From Parvibaculaceae bacterium PLY_AMNH_Bact1 (GTDB lineage Bacteria > Pseudomonadota > Alphaproteobacteria > Parvibaculales > Parvibaculaceae), in assembly GCA_032881465.1 (NCBI GenBank), contig CP126168.1, positions 2,232,001-2,296,000 of the forward strand: DNA of 64,000 nt, given 5' to 3'. Of the stretch, positions 1 through 9,959 are shown in pieces (position 1 is the first letter of the stretch; each line of letters begins with the position of its first letter). The translations under genes and the position numbers were made by a program. The notes below the pieces were generated by a model that had not been told where the DNA came from, ran no database searches, and worked only from the letters and a program-made list of their open reading frames with translations.

Positions 1-31
1 ATAGTTAAGAGTATAAGCGCAAAAAGGGGTC

Positions 32-847
32 TTAGCGCCAGTCCGACACACCAAAGCGGAGCAAGCGATCCTGGGCGATCTGCCCGACGCAACGTCCACG
101 CCCGCGTAAGGCCAAAACACCTGTGCGCACCAAATTGGCCTGCCTCAGAGGCGAAAGCACCCGAACCCCTTTGGAGAGAGCGTCCCAAATGTCTTCAGTA
201 GCAGGAATCGCCTGGTTTTTGGCCCGATCTGAAAGGCCTGCAGAGTCAGCAACCAGAATGGCGCTGAGGGCAGCCTCCGCGCCAGAACGGGCGTAAACCG
301 CAACAATGTCAGCATCCCCATCCGCGCTGTTGGGCACTCTACGACCAGCGACAGCGATCCCCCCTTTAACGACACCGGGGCGTAAACCGCGGATCATTTC
401 AAGCCATAGAGCCCCGCGCAGGTCAGACGGCACATCCAGAACCGCATCAAAGTCGATGGAAAAAGTGCCACATTCACCACTTACGACATAAACTGAGGTC
501 ACATGCGCAGCCTCGCGCATGTGCTGCACAACTTGGTCCGCCAGCGCGCCGACAACGGCATATTTCGCTGCCGCAATTGAATGATCAGGGTGCCCTGCAT
601 GAACCGCAGTCCGTGCGGCTTCCAACGCTGTCCGTGCGGCTTCCAACGCTGTCCGCGCGGCTTCACTGCGCGGCAACACGTCAAGATGCCCTTGGGAAAC
701 CAAACCCATATCGTCGTGAGCTTCGCGAACGGCTTGCTTGAGAAAGGCAACACCTGCTGCAACAGCGCTGTCAGACACAGACGCGTCTTCTGCGCTGGCA
801 CCCAGATGATAGGTCGCACCCTGAATTTCGACTGACGTCGTACTCAC
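32..847 (-). CDS. Protein of unknown function, possibly UPF0280/ApbE-like
   Basis: A 271-residue soluble protein with no signal peptide or membrane segment. It starts at GTG; the only nearby ATG is out of frame, and AGGTGA lies just upstream. Residues about 62-81 consist of a seven-residue unit (AARTALE) repeated nearly three times, the product of a 21-bp tandem repeat at 609-664. The C-terminal half (a GVVKGGIAVAGRR stretch followed by an alanine-rich helix and ADSAG) faintly recalls the UPF0280/ApbE-like fold, but I cannot confirm this. It is the first gene in the window, 39 bp downstream of the metallohydrolase gene on the same strand, so co-transcription is possible. The function is unassigned. 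Confidence 0.6.
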   Translation of the reverse strand: MSTTSVEIQGATYHLGASAEDASVSDSAVAAGVAFLKQAVREAHDDMGLVSQGHLDVLPRSEAARTALEAARTALEAARTAVHAGHPDHSIAAAKYAVVGALADQVVQHMREAAHVTSVYVVSGECGTFSIDFDAVLDVPSDLRGALWLEMIRGLRPGVVKGGIAVAGRRVPNSADGDADIVAVYARSGAEAALSAILVADSAGLSDRAKNQAIPATEDIWDALSKGVRVLSPLRQANLVRTGVLALRGRGRCVGQIAQDRLLRFGVSDWR

Positions 848-886
848 ATTTCACCTACCAGTCAGCTCAATTGTGACAACCCTGCT

Positions 887-3580
887 TTATCGCGTTGCCA
901 ACCCTGGTGCAGTCCAAACACCGTCGCTGTTTGCATCAACATAGATCGGATTGGTAAATGCATAAGGTTTAAACTCTGGATAGACCACGGCATAATCCTC
1001 GCCAGGATCACCAGACACTTCAACAGTAACATAGCTGTCTTTTTCAAAGCCGAGTTTGAATGCAACGACCTCACTATTTGCAACAGGGAAGCTCCGAAGC
1101 GCTTTGCCATTGACGCTGATCGTCAAAGTCGACGCATCAATCCAGGGCGCAGAAGATACCCGCACTGTAAGCTCCGCACTTGCACCAGCGACCATTTCTC
1201 CAAGACCCTTGTCATCGAGCGTAACTTCGAGCATCGGGCCTGTCGTCCCATAGACCCGCCCCCGTTGGACGGCAGACACAAAAGCCGCTTCATCAAAGGC
1301 TTCAATCGTGTCTTCCTCAACCGCGATCATATTTCTTGGCAAGCCGACCTGCTGGGAAGCGTTGTGAGAGTCGCTATTGGCTGTCGCGACAACTTTTTCA
1401 CCCTGTGAAACGAGTGAGAGCCAATCGCGACGAAGGGCAATCTCAGACTCTCGCGAAATTCCATTCATGACTTCCATGGCATCAAAATCGATATCGCGTC
1501 GACCCGTAACGGGATCAGGCTCAATCAAACGACGGTTACCCTCGCTGCCGAGTGGCTGGCCCGCATTAAACGAACGTCCTATACCCATATGGTCGAAATA
1601 GGCCGCCCTATCCCCAGACCAGTCTTCTTCCCAGGCCGGGCGCCCAGGCGCGAACCGGTCATCCCATCGGGCATGGTTGAGTTGAATAAGTGAATCGGCA
1701 CGACGCGCTTTAAGATCGTCGATCACCTCTCGCCACCGCCGGTTTTCATTGGCGAAAGCACCACGCCGGAACGCAAGAGCTTGCGCATCAACCGGAAACG
1801 CGTTCGCATGACCCAATGTATACGGCGTCCGGTCGCTGCCCACTTCTCCTGTGATCTCTGTACCTGCAATAGTTGCGACGCGATCACCAACCCCAAGCCG
1901 GTCGATGGTTGGCTGGAAATCAAAAACCGTTTCATGTTCGGTTGCGACAAGCACCTCTGCACCCTCTGCAAGATAAGTCGCGACACGCTTCGCCCGTGGC
2001 ATCACTGTGTCAAAACTCGGTCCTGAATGAACGTGAAAGTCCGCAGAAAGGAATCCGGTTGTCTCAACAACAAGGCTCGGTTCCGAGATATTGAGAACCG
2101 TGTCATTGCCTGCCTCGACAACAACCTCCACTTTCTCAAGAGAGTATTCAGGTCCCCGTGTTGCATAGACCCGGTATTTTCCGGGCGGCAACGAAGCATA
2201 AGTTGGGTCTCTATCTGTCCCCATCAGGAATATCTGATTGACCCCAGTCAGCCGGTAAGAACTCTCATCCTGCAGCTCGACGGCCCCCAGCAAATTGCCA
2301 CCAAAAAGAGGGTCTGGTGCCCCATCAAGACCTTTGAAGGTCAGTCGCATAGGAGACCCCTGCGGGAGAGCTACCCGGGAAGGCGCGTCCAGATCCACCA
2401 TCTCAAGCGTCGCATCCGCCTCCCCCACCTGAAAGGGCACACTCAGATCGCGCCCACCTGCTGCCACAACCCGCAAGGCGTAGGCGCCCGTCGGCAAACG
2501 AACCGAGAATTCGCCCCTGTTGTCGGCGCTGGTCTGAGAAAAAGGCGTTCCGTCGCTCAGGTCCACATGGACAATGGCTCCGGCTTCTGAGATACGCCCG
2601 GAGACCTTAGCCGCATCAGCGTAGATGCGATCTGTAATTCCAGCGACATCCGCACGCGGTGCCAGATGCAGCACTTCTTCAAAGCGAATTTCATCACCCG
2701 CCACGAGTTCCGTAAATGGCACTTCAAGCAGCTGCAGAAGACCGACGTCTGATCCATCACCTGTGAGAAACGGCTCCGTAATTGCTAGGAAAGACAGAGC
2801 CGAGAAATCCGCTAGTGCATAGAACGGAAGATCAACAATAGTCCCGTCAGCATTTGACCTTTTGGCAGACACCATCTGCCACCCATAGGTAATCGGTGCT
2901 TCGGCATCCGCAGGACTGAGAGCAACAATCAGATCGGCAGTACGGGCAAAAGTTGCGATTTCGGTGGGGCCTCTTGAGACGAAGCTCTCCTGGACAAACC
3001 CGTTCGACCTACGGGGGTCTGCCGTCGACGCAACAAAAGGCACAAGCGAATGATAGTTGAAGAAGATGCTTGTGTAGAGGGCGACACTAGGTTCGCCGTC
3101 ACGCTGGGTCAGGTGTTTGGAAATGAAAAGCTTGTCAGGCACATCAGCATCGAGTCGATAGCTGGTTTCAACAATCACCCCACCCTGGCCACCAAAGCTA
3201 CGAATGACAGCAGATGTCGGGCCAACCTTTGCGTCGACACGCTCAATATTGACAGGTGTGTCTCGGGAACTGTCGATAAGGTCCTGAGCACCGACATAAT
3301 GGTCATCCTCCCGGTCGCAATAGCCAAGGTCAATCAGCGTGCCACCACGGACAGACAATTCGCTCTCATGGGCAATCCCGCTGATGACGGCACAAACCGA
3401 CCCATTGCTAAGAATCCAATCGCCAATCCCACCTGCAGCATCAGGACCAAACTGAACATATTGAGCCGCATTTTCCGCTGTGATACGCGTAGCGACCAGC
3501 TCCGCCGCGCCAGCCATTGAAGTGGCTGCACTCATCGACATAGCCATGCCGATCACAACCGCTGCAAGTGTCTGATTCAT
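887..3580 (-). CDS. Secreted CehA/McbA-family metallohydrolase (PHP domain)
   Basis: An 897-residue exported protein. I chose the internal ATG at 3580 because it gives a clean signal peptide (residues 1 to about 26, ending SMAGAA) and is preceded by GGGGGAGA; the reading frame extends 42 codons further upstream without an export signal. Residues about 320-500 look like beta-sandwich, carboxypeptidase-regulatory-like segments. The PHP-type metal site begins at DFHVHSG (about 514-520), followed by ATEHE (about 547-551), NHARW and NSDSHN, the pattern of the CehA/McbA branch that hydrolyses carbamate or phosphoester-type bonds. The natural substrate cannot be read from the sequence. The gene follows a membrane protein gene on the same strand. 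Confidence 0.82.
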   Translation of the reverse strand: MNQTLAAVVIGMAMSMSAATSMAGAAELVATRITAENAAQYVQFGPDAAGGIGDWILSNGSVCAVISGIAHESELSVRGGTLIDLGYCDREDDHYVGAQDLIDSSRDTPVNIERVDAKVGPTSAVIRSFGGQGGVIVETSYRLDADVPDKLFISKHLTQRDGEPSVALYTSIFFNYHSLVPFVASTADPRRSNGFVQESFVSRGPTEIATFARTADLIVALSPADAEAPITYGWQMVSAKRSNADGTIVDLPFYALADFSALSFLAITEPFLTGDGSDVGLLQLLEVPFTELVAGDEIRFEEVLHLAPRADVAGITDRIYADAAKVSGRISEAGAIVHVDLSDGTPFSQTSADNRGEFSVRLPTGAYALRVVAAGGRDLSVPFQVGEADATLEMVDLDAPSRVALPQGSPMRLTFKGLDGAPDPLFGGNLLGAVELQDESSYRLTGVNQIFLMGTDRDPTYASLPPGKYRVYATRGPEYSLEKVEVVVEAGNDTVLNISEPSLVVETTGFLSADFHVHSGPSFDTVMPRAKRVATYLAEGAEVLVATEHETVFDFQPTIDRLGVGDRVATIAGTEITGEVGSDRTPYTLGHANAFPVDAQALAFRRGAFANENRRWREVIDDLKARRADSLIQLNHARWDDRFAPGRPAWEEDWSGDRAAYFDHMGIGRSFNAGQPLGSEGNRRLIEPDPVTGRRDIDFDAMEVMNGISRESEIALRRDWLSLVSQGEKVVATANSDSHNASQQVGLPRNMIAVEEDTIEAFDEAAFVSAVQRGRVYGTTGPMLEVTLDDKGLGEMVAGASAELTVRVSSAPWIDASTLTISVNGKALRSFPVANSEVVAFKLGFEKDSYVTVEVSGDPGEDYAVVYPEFKPYAFTNPIYVDANSDGVWTAPGLATR

Positions 3581-3660
3581 CTGTCTCCCCCGAAAACCCC
3601 ACTCTCTCAAGAAACGCTTGAGAAAATGCAAGCTATCACAGCGACAAACCGGCGCCATAC

Positions 3661-4434
3661 TCAAAAGAGCAGCGAAAGGCGCAATGTGCCCCACAGAATA
3701 TGCCAATGCAGATAGTAGACCATGCGAAACAGAAACATGTGCAGAAAGCCGTATGACTTAAGGACATAAAGCTGGCCAAGACCGAACAGGAACAAGTGCA
3801 CGCCCAGATAGACACTCTTCCAGGTCAGTCCCTCCCTCGCCGCGCCAACCCAAATTTGAAATGCCGGTTCGAGACCCGCAGCAACACATGCAGCTATCCA
3901 GAACCGGCGCGACGCGTCTCCGACGGATAGAATGTAGATAAGGAAAAACAGAGCAATTGACAGAGGCAGCAGGTGGAAGAGAACCTCCACCACGAACCCC
4001 ATGACCGGATAAAATAGGAATGCCGAAGGCAGAGTGACATTTAAGTCTTCTGAAAACGGCTGAAGGGCGTCGACTAAGATTGTTGGTAGAACGAACAGGC
4101 TTGCGCCTAGCACGCAGACCAAGACTCCCCTCCCCCATACATCTGGGATGACGACCGCCATTTGCACATTGGCGTTGAGGAACATCAACAAAACAGCACC
4201 AACGCAGATGACACCGGACACGACCAGCAAGGGTGAGTAAGTGCCAAAGAAGCGCTGAAATAGGTCAACATCGCTTTGCGCCAAAGCTGCAGTCGCAATC
4301 AACACGCAGGTCGAAAGGCCCACAAACCATGCCAGTTGAACAGGCAGCGAATGGACTTGTGAAACAGAACGGGCGGGTCTCATGCTCATGGCATCCAAGC
4401 TACCAGGGAGATCACAATACGACCGACAGCCCAC
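3661..4434 (-). CDS. Polytopic membrane protein of unknown function
   Basis: A 257-residue protein with about seven or eight hydrophobic segments. The longest frame begins at GTG; ATGs at codons 16 and 18 (4389 and 4383) are equally possible, and none has a strong ribosome binding site. Segment 4-5 carries a buried Glu and His (GFVVEVLFHLL) and the last segments are rich in His, Arg and Trp. This recalls intramembrane CPBP-type proteases, but the signature EExxxR is absent, so I do not assign that family. It lies 80 bp upstream of the exported metallohydrolase gene and is probably transcribed with it. Confidence 0.6.
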   Translation of the reverse strand: MGCRSYCDLPGSLDAMSMRPARSVSQVHSLPVQLAWFVGLSTCVLIATAALAQSDVDLFQRFFGTYSPLLVVSGVICVGAVLLMFLNANVQMAVVIPDVWGRGVLVCVLGASLFVLPTILVDALQPFSEDLNVTLPSAFLFYPVMGFVVEVLFHLLPLSIALFFLIYILSVGDASRRFWIAACVAAGLEPAFQIWVGAAREGLTWKSVYLGVHLFLFGLGQLYVLKSYGFLHMFLFRMVYYLHWHILWGTLRLSLLF

Positions 4435-4486
4435 TATGCGTCCAGGCTTTCAAAAAGCCAAGACGGCGCTCTGACCTAAAGAGAAT

Positions 4487-4795
4487 TCAGGCTGCGTCAG
4501 GAAGGCTCAATGTCAGCCCATTAAGCTCTTCAGAAAAGATCAACTGACAGGACAGCCGTTCATCCTCACCCGCCAGGTGCTCATCCAGCCGGTCGAGCTC
4601 CTCATCATGGGGTTCGTGCAACCTGCCCTGCCACTCCGGGGCCACACGCACGCGACATTCACCGCACACGCTGGCGCCGCCGCACTCAGCGCCAAGCTTT
4701 ACTCCATGGGCGCGGACAATTTCCATCACCCGCCATCCTTCAACAGCGTCGAGCTCGTGCGCAACGCCGTCGCGATCTGCAACGACAATTTTCAT
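4487..4795 (-). CDS. 2Fe-2S ferredoxin (plant/YfaE-like type)
   Basis: A small soluble electron carrier of 102 residues. The cluster ligands are Cys38, Cys44, Cys47 (CGGASVCGEC) and Cys83 (LSCQ), the C-x5-C-x2-C...C arrangement of 2Fe-2S ferredoxins. The ATG at 4795 is preceded by AAAGGTGAG; the open frame continues upstream into the reductase gene but has no ferredoxin homology there. It starts 34 bp after the ferredoxin reductase stop, so the two form an operon and the reductase is the obvious partner. The downstream electron acceptor is not encoded here. Confidence 0.9.
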   Translation of the reverse strand: MKIVVADRDGVAHELDAVEGWRVMEIVRAHGVKLGAECGGASVCGECRVRVAPEWQGRLHEPHDEELDRLDEHLAGEDERLSCQLIFSEELNGLTLSLPDAA

Positions 4796-4829
4796 TTGGC
4801 TCACCTTTGGGGGAAGAAGTGAGAGTGAG

Positions 4830-5876
<1,047 letters not shown>

Positions 5877-5889
5877 TCAAAAGGTCTGC

Positions 5890-5932
5890 AAAAAAACAAG
5901 TGGGCGAGCCAATAGCAAGCTACCGCGCCCAC
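5890..5932 (-). promoter_or_regulatory. Terminator-like hairpin in the leader of the ferredoxin reductase operon
   Basis: On the minus strand GTGGGCG (5932-5926) pairs with CGCCCAC (5906-5900). CTTG and seven T residues (5896-5890) follow, about 28 nt before the reductase start codon at 5861. The shape is that of an intrinsic terminator, yet it sits in front of the gene rather than behind one; no gene lies upstream on this strand whose end it could serve. A transcription attenuator is the simplest reading, but this is inference. Confidence 0.5.
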
Positions 5933-6132
5933 GTAAAGAACGTTCTAGAGATGTAATAATCATCCAAAAGACAAATTCAAGTGTGAAAATTATTAAATAA
6001 CACTTTTGTGGTGGTATTTAGAGATGAATGCGACGCTCTGCCCTCGTGACAAACCAACAGTAATGCTTATGTTAAGCCAGAAATCGGGTGGTCGATTTAA
6101 AGGATCCTCCGCCCCCCTTTTCGGAGTATTTC

Positions 6133-6429
6133 ATGACCAAGTGCGAGACGATGGCCGATGTCCGCCGGGAAGTCGACCGCCTCGACCGTGAACTCGTTGC
6201 CCTTCTAACAGAGCGGCAGGCGATGATGAATGAGGCTGGACGCATTAAGGCAAGCCGAGATCTGGTGCGGGATGAAGACCGCATTGAACAGGTGGTTGCC
6301 AACGTTTTGCGCGAATCAGAAAAGACGGGTCTCTCCCCTGCGATTGCAGAACCCGTCTGGCGTCTCCTCATCGAAAAGAGCATCGAACATGAATTCGGTG
6401 TCTTCGACGAACTCAATAAGGCGTCATAG
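6133..6429 (+). CDS. Chorismate mutase, AroQ class
   Basis: A 98-residue all-helical chorismate mutase, converting chorismate to prephenate for phenylalanine and tyrosine. The start at 6133 follows GGAG with 7 nt spacing; the open frame continues 15 codons upstream without homology. The family pattern is visible: VRREVDRLDRELVALLTER in helix 1, then AGRIKASR and the DRIEQVV segment. It is single-domain, without a fused prephenate dehydratase or DAHP synthase. It is transcribed away from the ferredoxin reductase and converges on the nonulosonate operon, whose last stop codon lies 5 bp away. Confidence 0.9.
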   Translation: MTKCETMADVRREVDRLDRELVALLTERQAMMNEAGRIKASRDLVRDEDRIEQVVANVLRESEKTGLSPAIAEPVWRLLIEKSIEHEFGVFDELNKAS

Positions 6430-6434
6430 CCCGT

Positions 6435-7136
6435 TCACGCCGCAGCCGAACGCTTCGCCAAGAACTCAACAAACTGAAAATCAAGTTCCGTATCAATGTC
6501 GGCAGACCGCTCCTCCGGCATCTCATAGAGATGTGTCTTCGGGAGGAATAAGCCAGCATCACTCATTAGTGTTGCGCGACGCCATACATATATGGATCCG
6601 TTCATATCAAACGTCCGTGGCGCATCCTGTCGGCGAACAATGGGCGGATCAGACGGCTTTGACAGTCCAACTGACCCGTCACGACGCTCTTCAACCAGAT
6701 TAAAGTAGGGAGAACACTTCGCGGGCGACCCGGTAATAACATTATCCACATCGCCGTCATCAAGCAGAGCGACCGCCTCGACAATATCGCTGGGCAACCG
6801 CAAGGGCGATGTCGGTTGCAAATCCGCAACAACATCGAACACCTGTCCAATTTTTGTCTCAACCGTTTCGACGCAATGGCGAATTGCAGGAAGTTTAGCA
6901 GCAGTGTCCGTTGCAAGGTCCGGCGGGCGCTGAACAAGATGTTGGACACCCGCGGCACGCGCAGTGTCCAAAATTGCCTGGTCGTCGCTGGATACAGCGA
7001 TATGCTCGAAAAGCTTGCTGGCTTGTGCCTGCTCAATGGAATGAACGATCAAGGGCTTACCTGAGAGCAGCCTAATGTTCTTGCCGGGAACTCCTTTGGA
7101 TCCCCCTCGGGCGAGTATAGTGCAAAGCCGTATCAC
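6435..7136 (-). CDS. Acylneuraminate cytidylyltransferase (CMP-nonulosonate synthetase, LegF/NeuA type)
   Basis: A 233-residue enzyme that activates a nonulosonic acid (legionaminate- or sialate-like) with CTP. The N-terminal nucleotide-binding motif LCTILARGGSKGVPGKN and the later LQPTSPLR and FDMNGSIYVW segments are characteristic. It starts at GTG, with a 4-bp overlap (GTGA) with the preceding nucleotidyltransferase gene, so translation is coupled. It is the last gene of the eight-gene operon and catalyses the last cytoplasmic step before transfer to a glycan or flagellin. No transferase that would use the CMP-sugar is present in the window. Confidence 0.9.
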   Translation of the reverse strand: MIRLCTILARGGSKGVPGKNIRLLSGKPLIVHSIEQAQASKLFEHIAVSSDDQAILDTARAAGVQHLVQRPPDLATDTAAKLPAIRHCVETVETKIGQVFDVVADLQPTSPLRLPSDIVEAVALLDDGDVDNVITGSPAKCSPYFNLVEERRDGSVGLSKPSDPPIVRRQDAPRTFDMNGSIYVWRRATLMSDAGLFLPKTHLYEMPEERSADIDTELDFQFVEFLAKRSAAA

Positions 7137-8197
7137 ACCCGTTCTTTCTCACCGAAGACTTTGCCGAACTCTTCCTGTGCCTGCTGCAAGTCGTCCAACT
7201 GGCCGATATCAATCCAATACTCATGAATCGGAAAAGCGCTCGCGAGCCCACCCTCAGAGATCACCTGATCGAACAAGGTTGGCATGTCATACATCTCACC
7301 CTCAGGCACGTGGTGCAGCACAGCGGGTGACAGCGCATACACGCCACCGTTCACAAAATAGTTCTGGGTGGGCTTCTCGTTGATTTCGGAAATCTGATTG
7401 CCGCTCATCTCAATGACCCCATAAGGCACCTGGAAGCGGTACTCCCGCACCCCCATTGTCGCGTCCGCCACCTGATCCACGTGAAAATCAAGAAGCCGTC
7501 GAAAGTTAATCGCAGTGACCAGATCCGCATTCATAACCAGAAACGGAGCACTTGGTGTTTCTGGCAGGAGCGTCAAGGCACCAGCTGTGCCCAACCGTTT
7601 GCTTTCTTCCAAATAGGAAATGTCGACACCCCACTCATGCCCGTCACCAAAATAGGCTTCTACCTTCTCCGCTTGATAGTTCACTGACAGAAAGATGCGC
7701 TTGAACCCCTGCTCTGCCAGCCGTTCAATAATGCTCTCAAGCACCGGCTTCCCGCCCACGGGGATAAGAGGTTTGGGAAGATTTTCTGTGAGGGGCCGAA
7801 GCCGGGTTCCCAGACCACCTGCCATAATCACAACCCAATTGTCGCTTCGGTCATCCTGAACGATGCGACTCAGTGTCTCAAGGCCCGTCAATACGCCGTC
7901 TGCATCAACAATCGGCACCTGGGCGATCTGATACTCCCGCATCCAGCGCATCACCGTTTTCCGGTCAATGTCAGGGCCTGCAGTGATGGGATTTGCCTTC
8001 ATCACATTGCCAACCGCCGCATCAAGGGTTTCGCTGCGAAGGATGGCGCGGCGAACGTCACCGTCCGTTATGGTCCCCAACAGTCTCCCATCCGGATCAA
8101 CAACAAGTGCGATCTGGAGCGCACTTTCGTCAAGATTTCTAATCGCCTCTCCCAGAGTGGCGCTTGGGTCCAGAACTGCCTTTTTCCAATGAGCCAT
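7133..8197 (-). CDS. CBS-domain sugar-phosphate nucleotidyltransferase (PtmE-like)
   Basis: A 354-residue protein with two N-terminal CBS repeats (about 5-120) and a C-terminal nucleotidyltransferase domain (about 122-345, motif MAGGLGTRLRPLTENLPKP). This architecture is that of Campylobacter PtmE, which makes GDP-glucosamine at the start of the GDP-linked legionaminic acid route. Its presence argues for legionaminate-type rather than true sialic acid chemistry, though the nucleotide and sugar cannot be read from sequence. A very strong AGGAGG precedes the ATG. It begins 8 bp after the synthase gene and overlaps the cytidylyltransferase by 4 bp. Confidence 0.88.
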   Translation of the reverse strand: MAHWKKAVLDPSATLGEAIRNLDESALQIALVVDPDGRLLGTITDGDVRRAILRSETLDAAVGNVMKANPITAGPDIDRKTVMRWMREYQIAQVPIVDADGVLTGLETLSRIVQDDRSDNWVVIMAGGLGTRLRPLTENLPKPLIPVGGKPVLESIIERLAEQGFKRIFLSVNYQAEKVEAYFGDGHEWGVDISYLEESKRLGTAGALTLLPETPSAPFLVMNADLVTAINFRRLLDFHVDQVADATMGVREYRFQVPYGVIEMSGNQISEINEKPTQNYFVNGGVYALSPAVLHHVPEGEMYDMPTLFDQVISEGGLASAFPIHEYWIDIGQLDDLQQAQEEFGKVFGEKERV

Positions 8198-8205
8198 ACG
8201 GCCTC

Positions 8206-9279
8206 CTACTGGGTAATCATGTCATCAGGCGCATAGGCGCGCGCTGCGTGGGTTCCAAGAAGCGACCAATAGAGCTCTGGACGGAGACCTGTTCCCGGCC
8301 TTTTAACGGTGAGGTTTTCAGTCGTAAATATGTCGCCGGCATTGATCGCCTTGCACGCGACCAAGGATTTCCGGCCAATCGCCATATTGCTGATTTCGGC
8401 TGGCCGCGGCTCCTTGTTCCCGTCACCGAGACCGGCTGACACACGTCGCACGCCCTCAACAAGGCCCTTCAACTCTTCCGGTGTCGCAGACGCCTTATGG
8501 TCAGGTCCTGGCAGTTCCTTGTCCAGCGTATAGTGCTTCTCGATAATACAGGCTCCTATTGCCACCGAAGCAATCGCATGAACGATCCCTTCGCTGTGAT
8601 CTGAAAACCCGACAGGTAAATCAAACTTTGCGCGAAGCGTCTCAATAGCCCTGAGGTTTACATCCACGTCCGGTGTTGGGTAGGAGCTCGTGCAATGCAA
8701 CAGTTTGACACGGGACTTGAGAACAGTTTTACCCGCCTCGCTCTTAAACGCCTCTTTGAATGCCATTTCGCTAGGCGCGCACTCGCCAAGGTACCCATGC
8801 GCCACCACGCCCAGCATGGTCTCCACTTCATTCAATGTCGCCATGCCTGTCGAAAGAATGAGGTCGCGACCTGCCTTCGCACAAGCATGCAGAAGGGGCG
8901 CGTTGGTAAGTTCACCCGAACCGACCTTCAAAGTTGCGACACCAAGATCATTGGCGAGAAGATCCAGGCTGTCCAGATCAAACGGGGTCGAGAGAAACTG
9001 CACCCCCTTCTCGGAACATCGTTGAATAAGCGCCCGGTGGGCATGCTCATCAAGCTCCAGCGCTCGCAGCATATCCAACTGCGTTTCGCTCTTATCGGTC
9101 GTTTCTTTTTGATAGTCGGCTTTGGGTGCACTACGCGTCACCAAGGCTTCAGCGTTGAATGTCTGAAACTTAACAACATCCACACCAATGTCGGCAGCGA
9201 CATCGACCATCTCAATAGCACGCTCCAGAGATCCATTGTGATTGACCCCTGCTTCAGCGATCACCGTGACGTGGTTCAT
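8206..9279 (-). CDS. Nonulosonic acid synthase (NeuB/LegI family)
   Basis: A 357-residue enzyme that condenses phosphoenolpyruvate with a six-carbon amino sugar to give the nine-carbon acid. The N-terminal barrel (about 1-285) shows EAGVNHNGSLERA, VKFQTF, the LKVGSGELTN strand, LSTGM and GFSDHSEG. The C-terminal antifreeze-like SAF domain follows (about 295-357, KRPGTGLRPELYW). The sugar (ManNAc for sialate, or 2,4-diacetamido-2,4,6-trideoxymannose for legionaminate) is not fixed by these motifs; the operon's aminotransferase favours the latter. It overlaps the upstream deacetylase gene by 4 bp and has AGAGGTGAGG before the ATG. Confidence 0.92.
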   Translation of the reverse strand: MNHVTVIAEAGVNHNGSLERAIEMVDVAADIGVDVVKFQTFNAEALVTRSAPKADYQKETTDKSETQLDMLRALELDEHAHRALIQRCSEKGVQFLSTPFDLDSLDLLANDLGVATLKVGSGELTNAPLLHACAKAGRDLILSTGMATLNEVETMLGVVAHGYLGECAPSEMAFKEAFKSEAGKTVLKSRVKLLHCTSSYPTPDVDVNLRAIETLRAKFDLPVGFSDHSEGIVHAIASVAIGACIIEKHYTLDKELPGPDHKASATPEELKGLVEGVRRVSAGLGDGNKEPRPAEISNMAIGRKSLVACKAINAGDIFTTENLTVKRPGTGLRPELYWSLLGTHAARAYAPDDMITQ

Positions 9280-9947
9280 GGCCTCACCTCTTTAAGAAGC
9301 ATAAAGGCTTCTGCTGCCGCATATCCTGCCTCCGCACCACGCACCTTCTCTTTCGCATCGACAATTTCTAAGCTTCGTGGAAACGGTGCCTCACCCACCT
9401 CTTCACCATAAAGCTCAATGATGGACTTCTTCTTCGCGGACCAGTCCGTAATGTTCTCATAGAGGGATGGGATAAAATCCAGACCCCCAGGCCGCCTTAC
9501 AATGTCCGTTTCCGAGAGTGTTTCGTATGCCAAAACACGCCGGATGTAGGGCGCGCGAAACCATTTGGTGCAAGACAGAGCCGCATCAAACGAGATTTTG
9601 TGATCCGTGTGAGCGTCGCCGGGGAACGGTAAATAGACGTCAGATGGCTGAACCTCTGAGACGATGTCCGAAATCCTCTTCACAACCTCACCAACGGGCG
9701 CAATGTCAAGCGCCGCTGTCTCATACCCAAGGCGATGAATCGATTGAAAGCCAAAAGCTTCTGACACCGCTTCAATCTCGCGCTCGCGAGTCGTGATACG
9801 TTCCGCTGAATAACCAGCAGACTCTGTCATCTCTGTCAGGATCAACCAATGCACGCGGTTTCCGGCATGACAGGCCTTTAGCAGGGTGCCGCCACAGCCA
9901 AAAGTCTCATCATCTGGATGAGGGGCGACGACCAAAATGTCAGACAT
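9276..9947 (-). CDS. PIG-L/LmbE-family deacetylase
   Basis: A 223-residue zinc-dependent de-N-acetylase. The metal-binding motif APHPDDETFGCGG is at residues 8-20, and the second metal-ligand region is FPGDAHTDHK (about 112-121). Family members remove N-acetyl groups from GlcNAc-containing substrates. It sits between the hydrolysing 2-epimerase and the synthase, with a 4-bp overlap to the latter, so it is an integral part of the operon. A deacetylase is not needed for standard Leg5,7Ac2 or Neu5Ac synthesis. I infer that it exposes an amine on an intermediate or product, possibly for the operon's GNAT to re-acylate. Confidence 0.88.
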   Translation of the reverse strand: MSDILVVAPHPDDETFGCGGTLLKACHAGNRVHWLILTEMTESAGYSAERITTREREIEAVSEAFGFQSIHRLGYETAALDIAPVGEVVKRISDIVSEVQPSDVYLPFPGDAHTDHKISFDAALSCTKWFRAPYIRRVLAYETLSETDIVRRPGGLDFIPSLYENITDWSAKKKSIIELYGEEVGEAPFPRSLEIVDAKEKVRGAEAGYAAAEAFMLLKEVRP

Positions 9948-9959
9948 GCTCCCTCCCCT

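Noticed and set aside
609-664. Short direct repeats as a CRISPR array
   Set aside because: The units are 21 bp, contiguous without spacers, and in frame in a gene.
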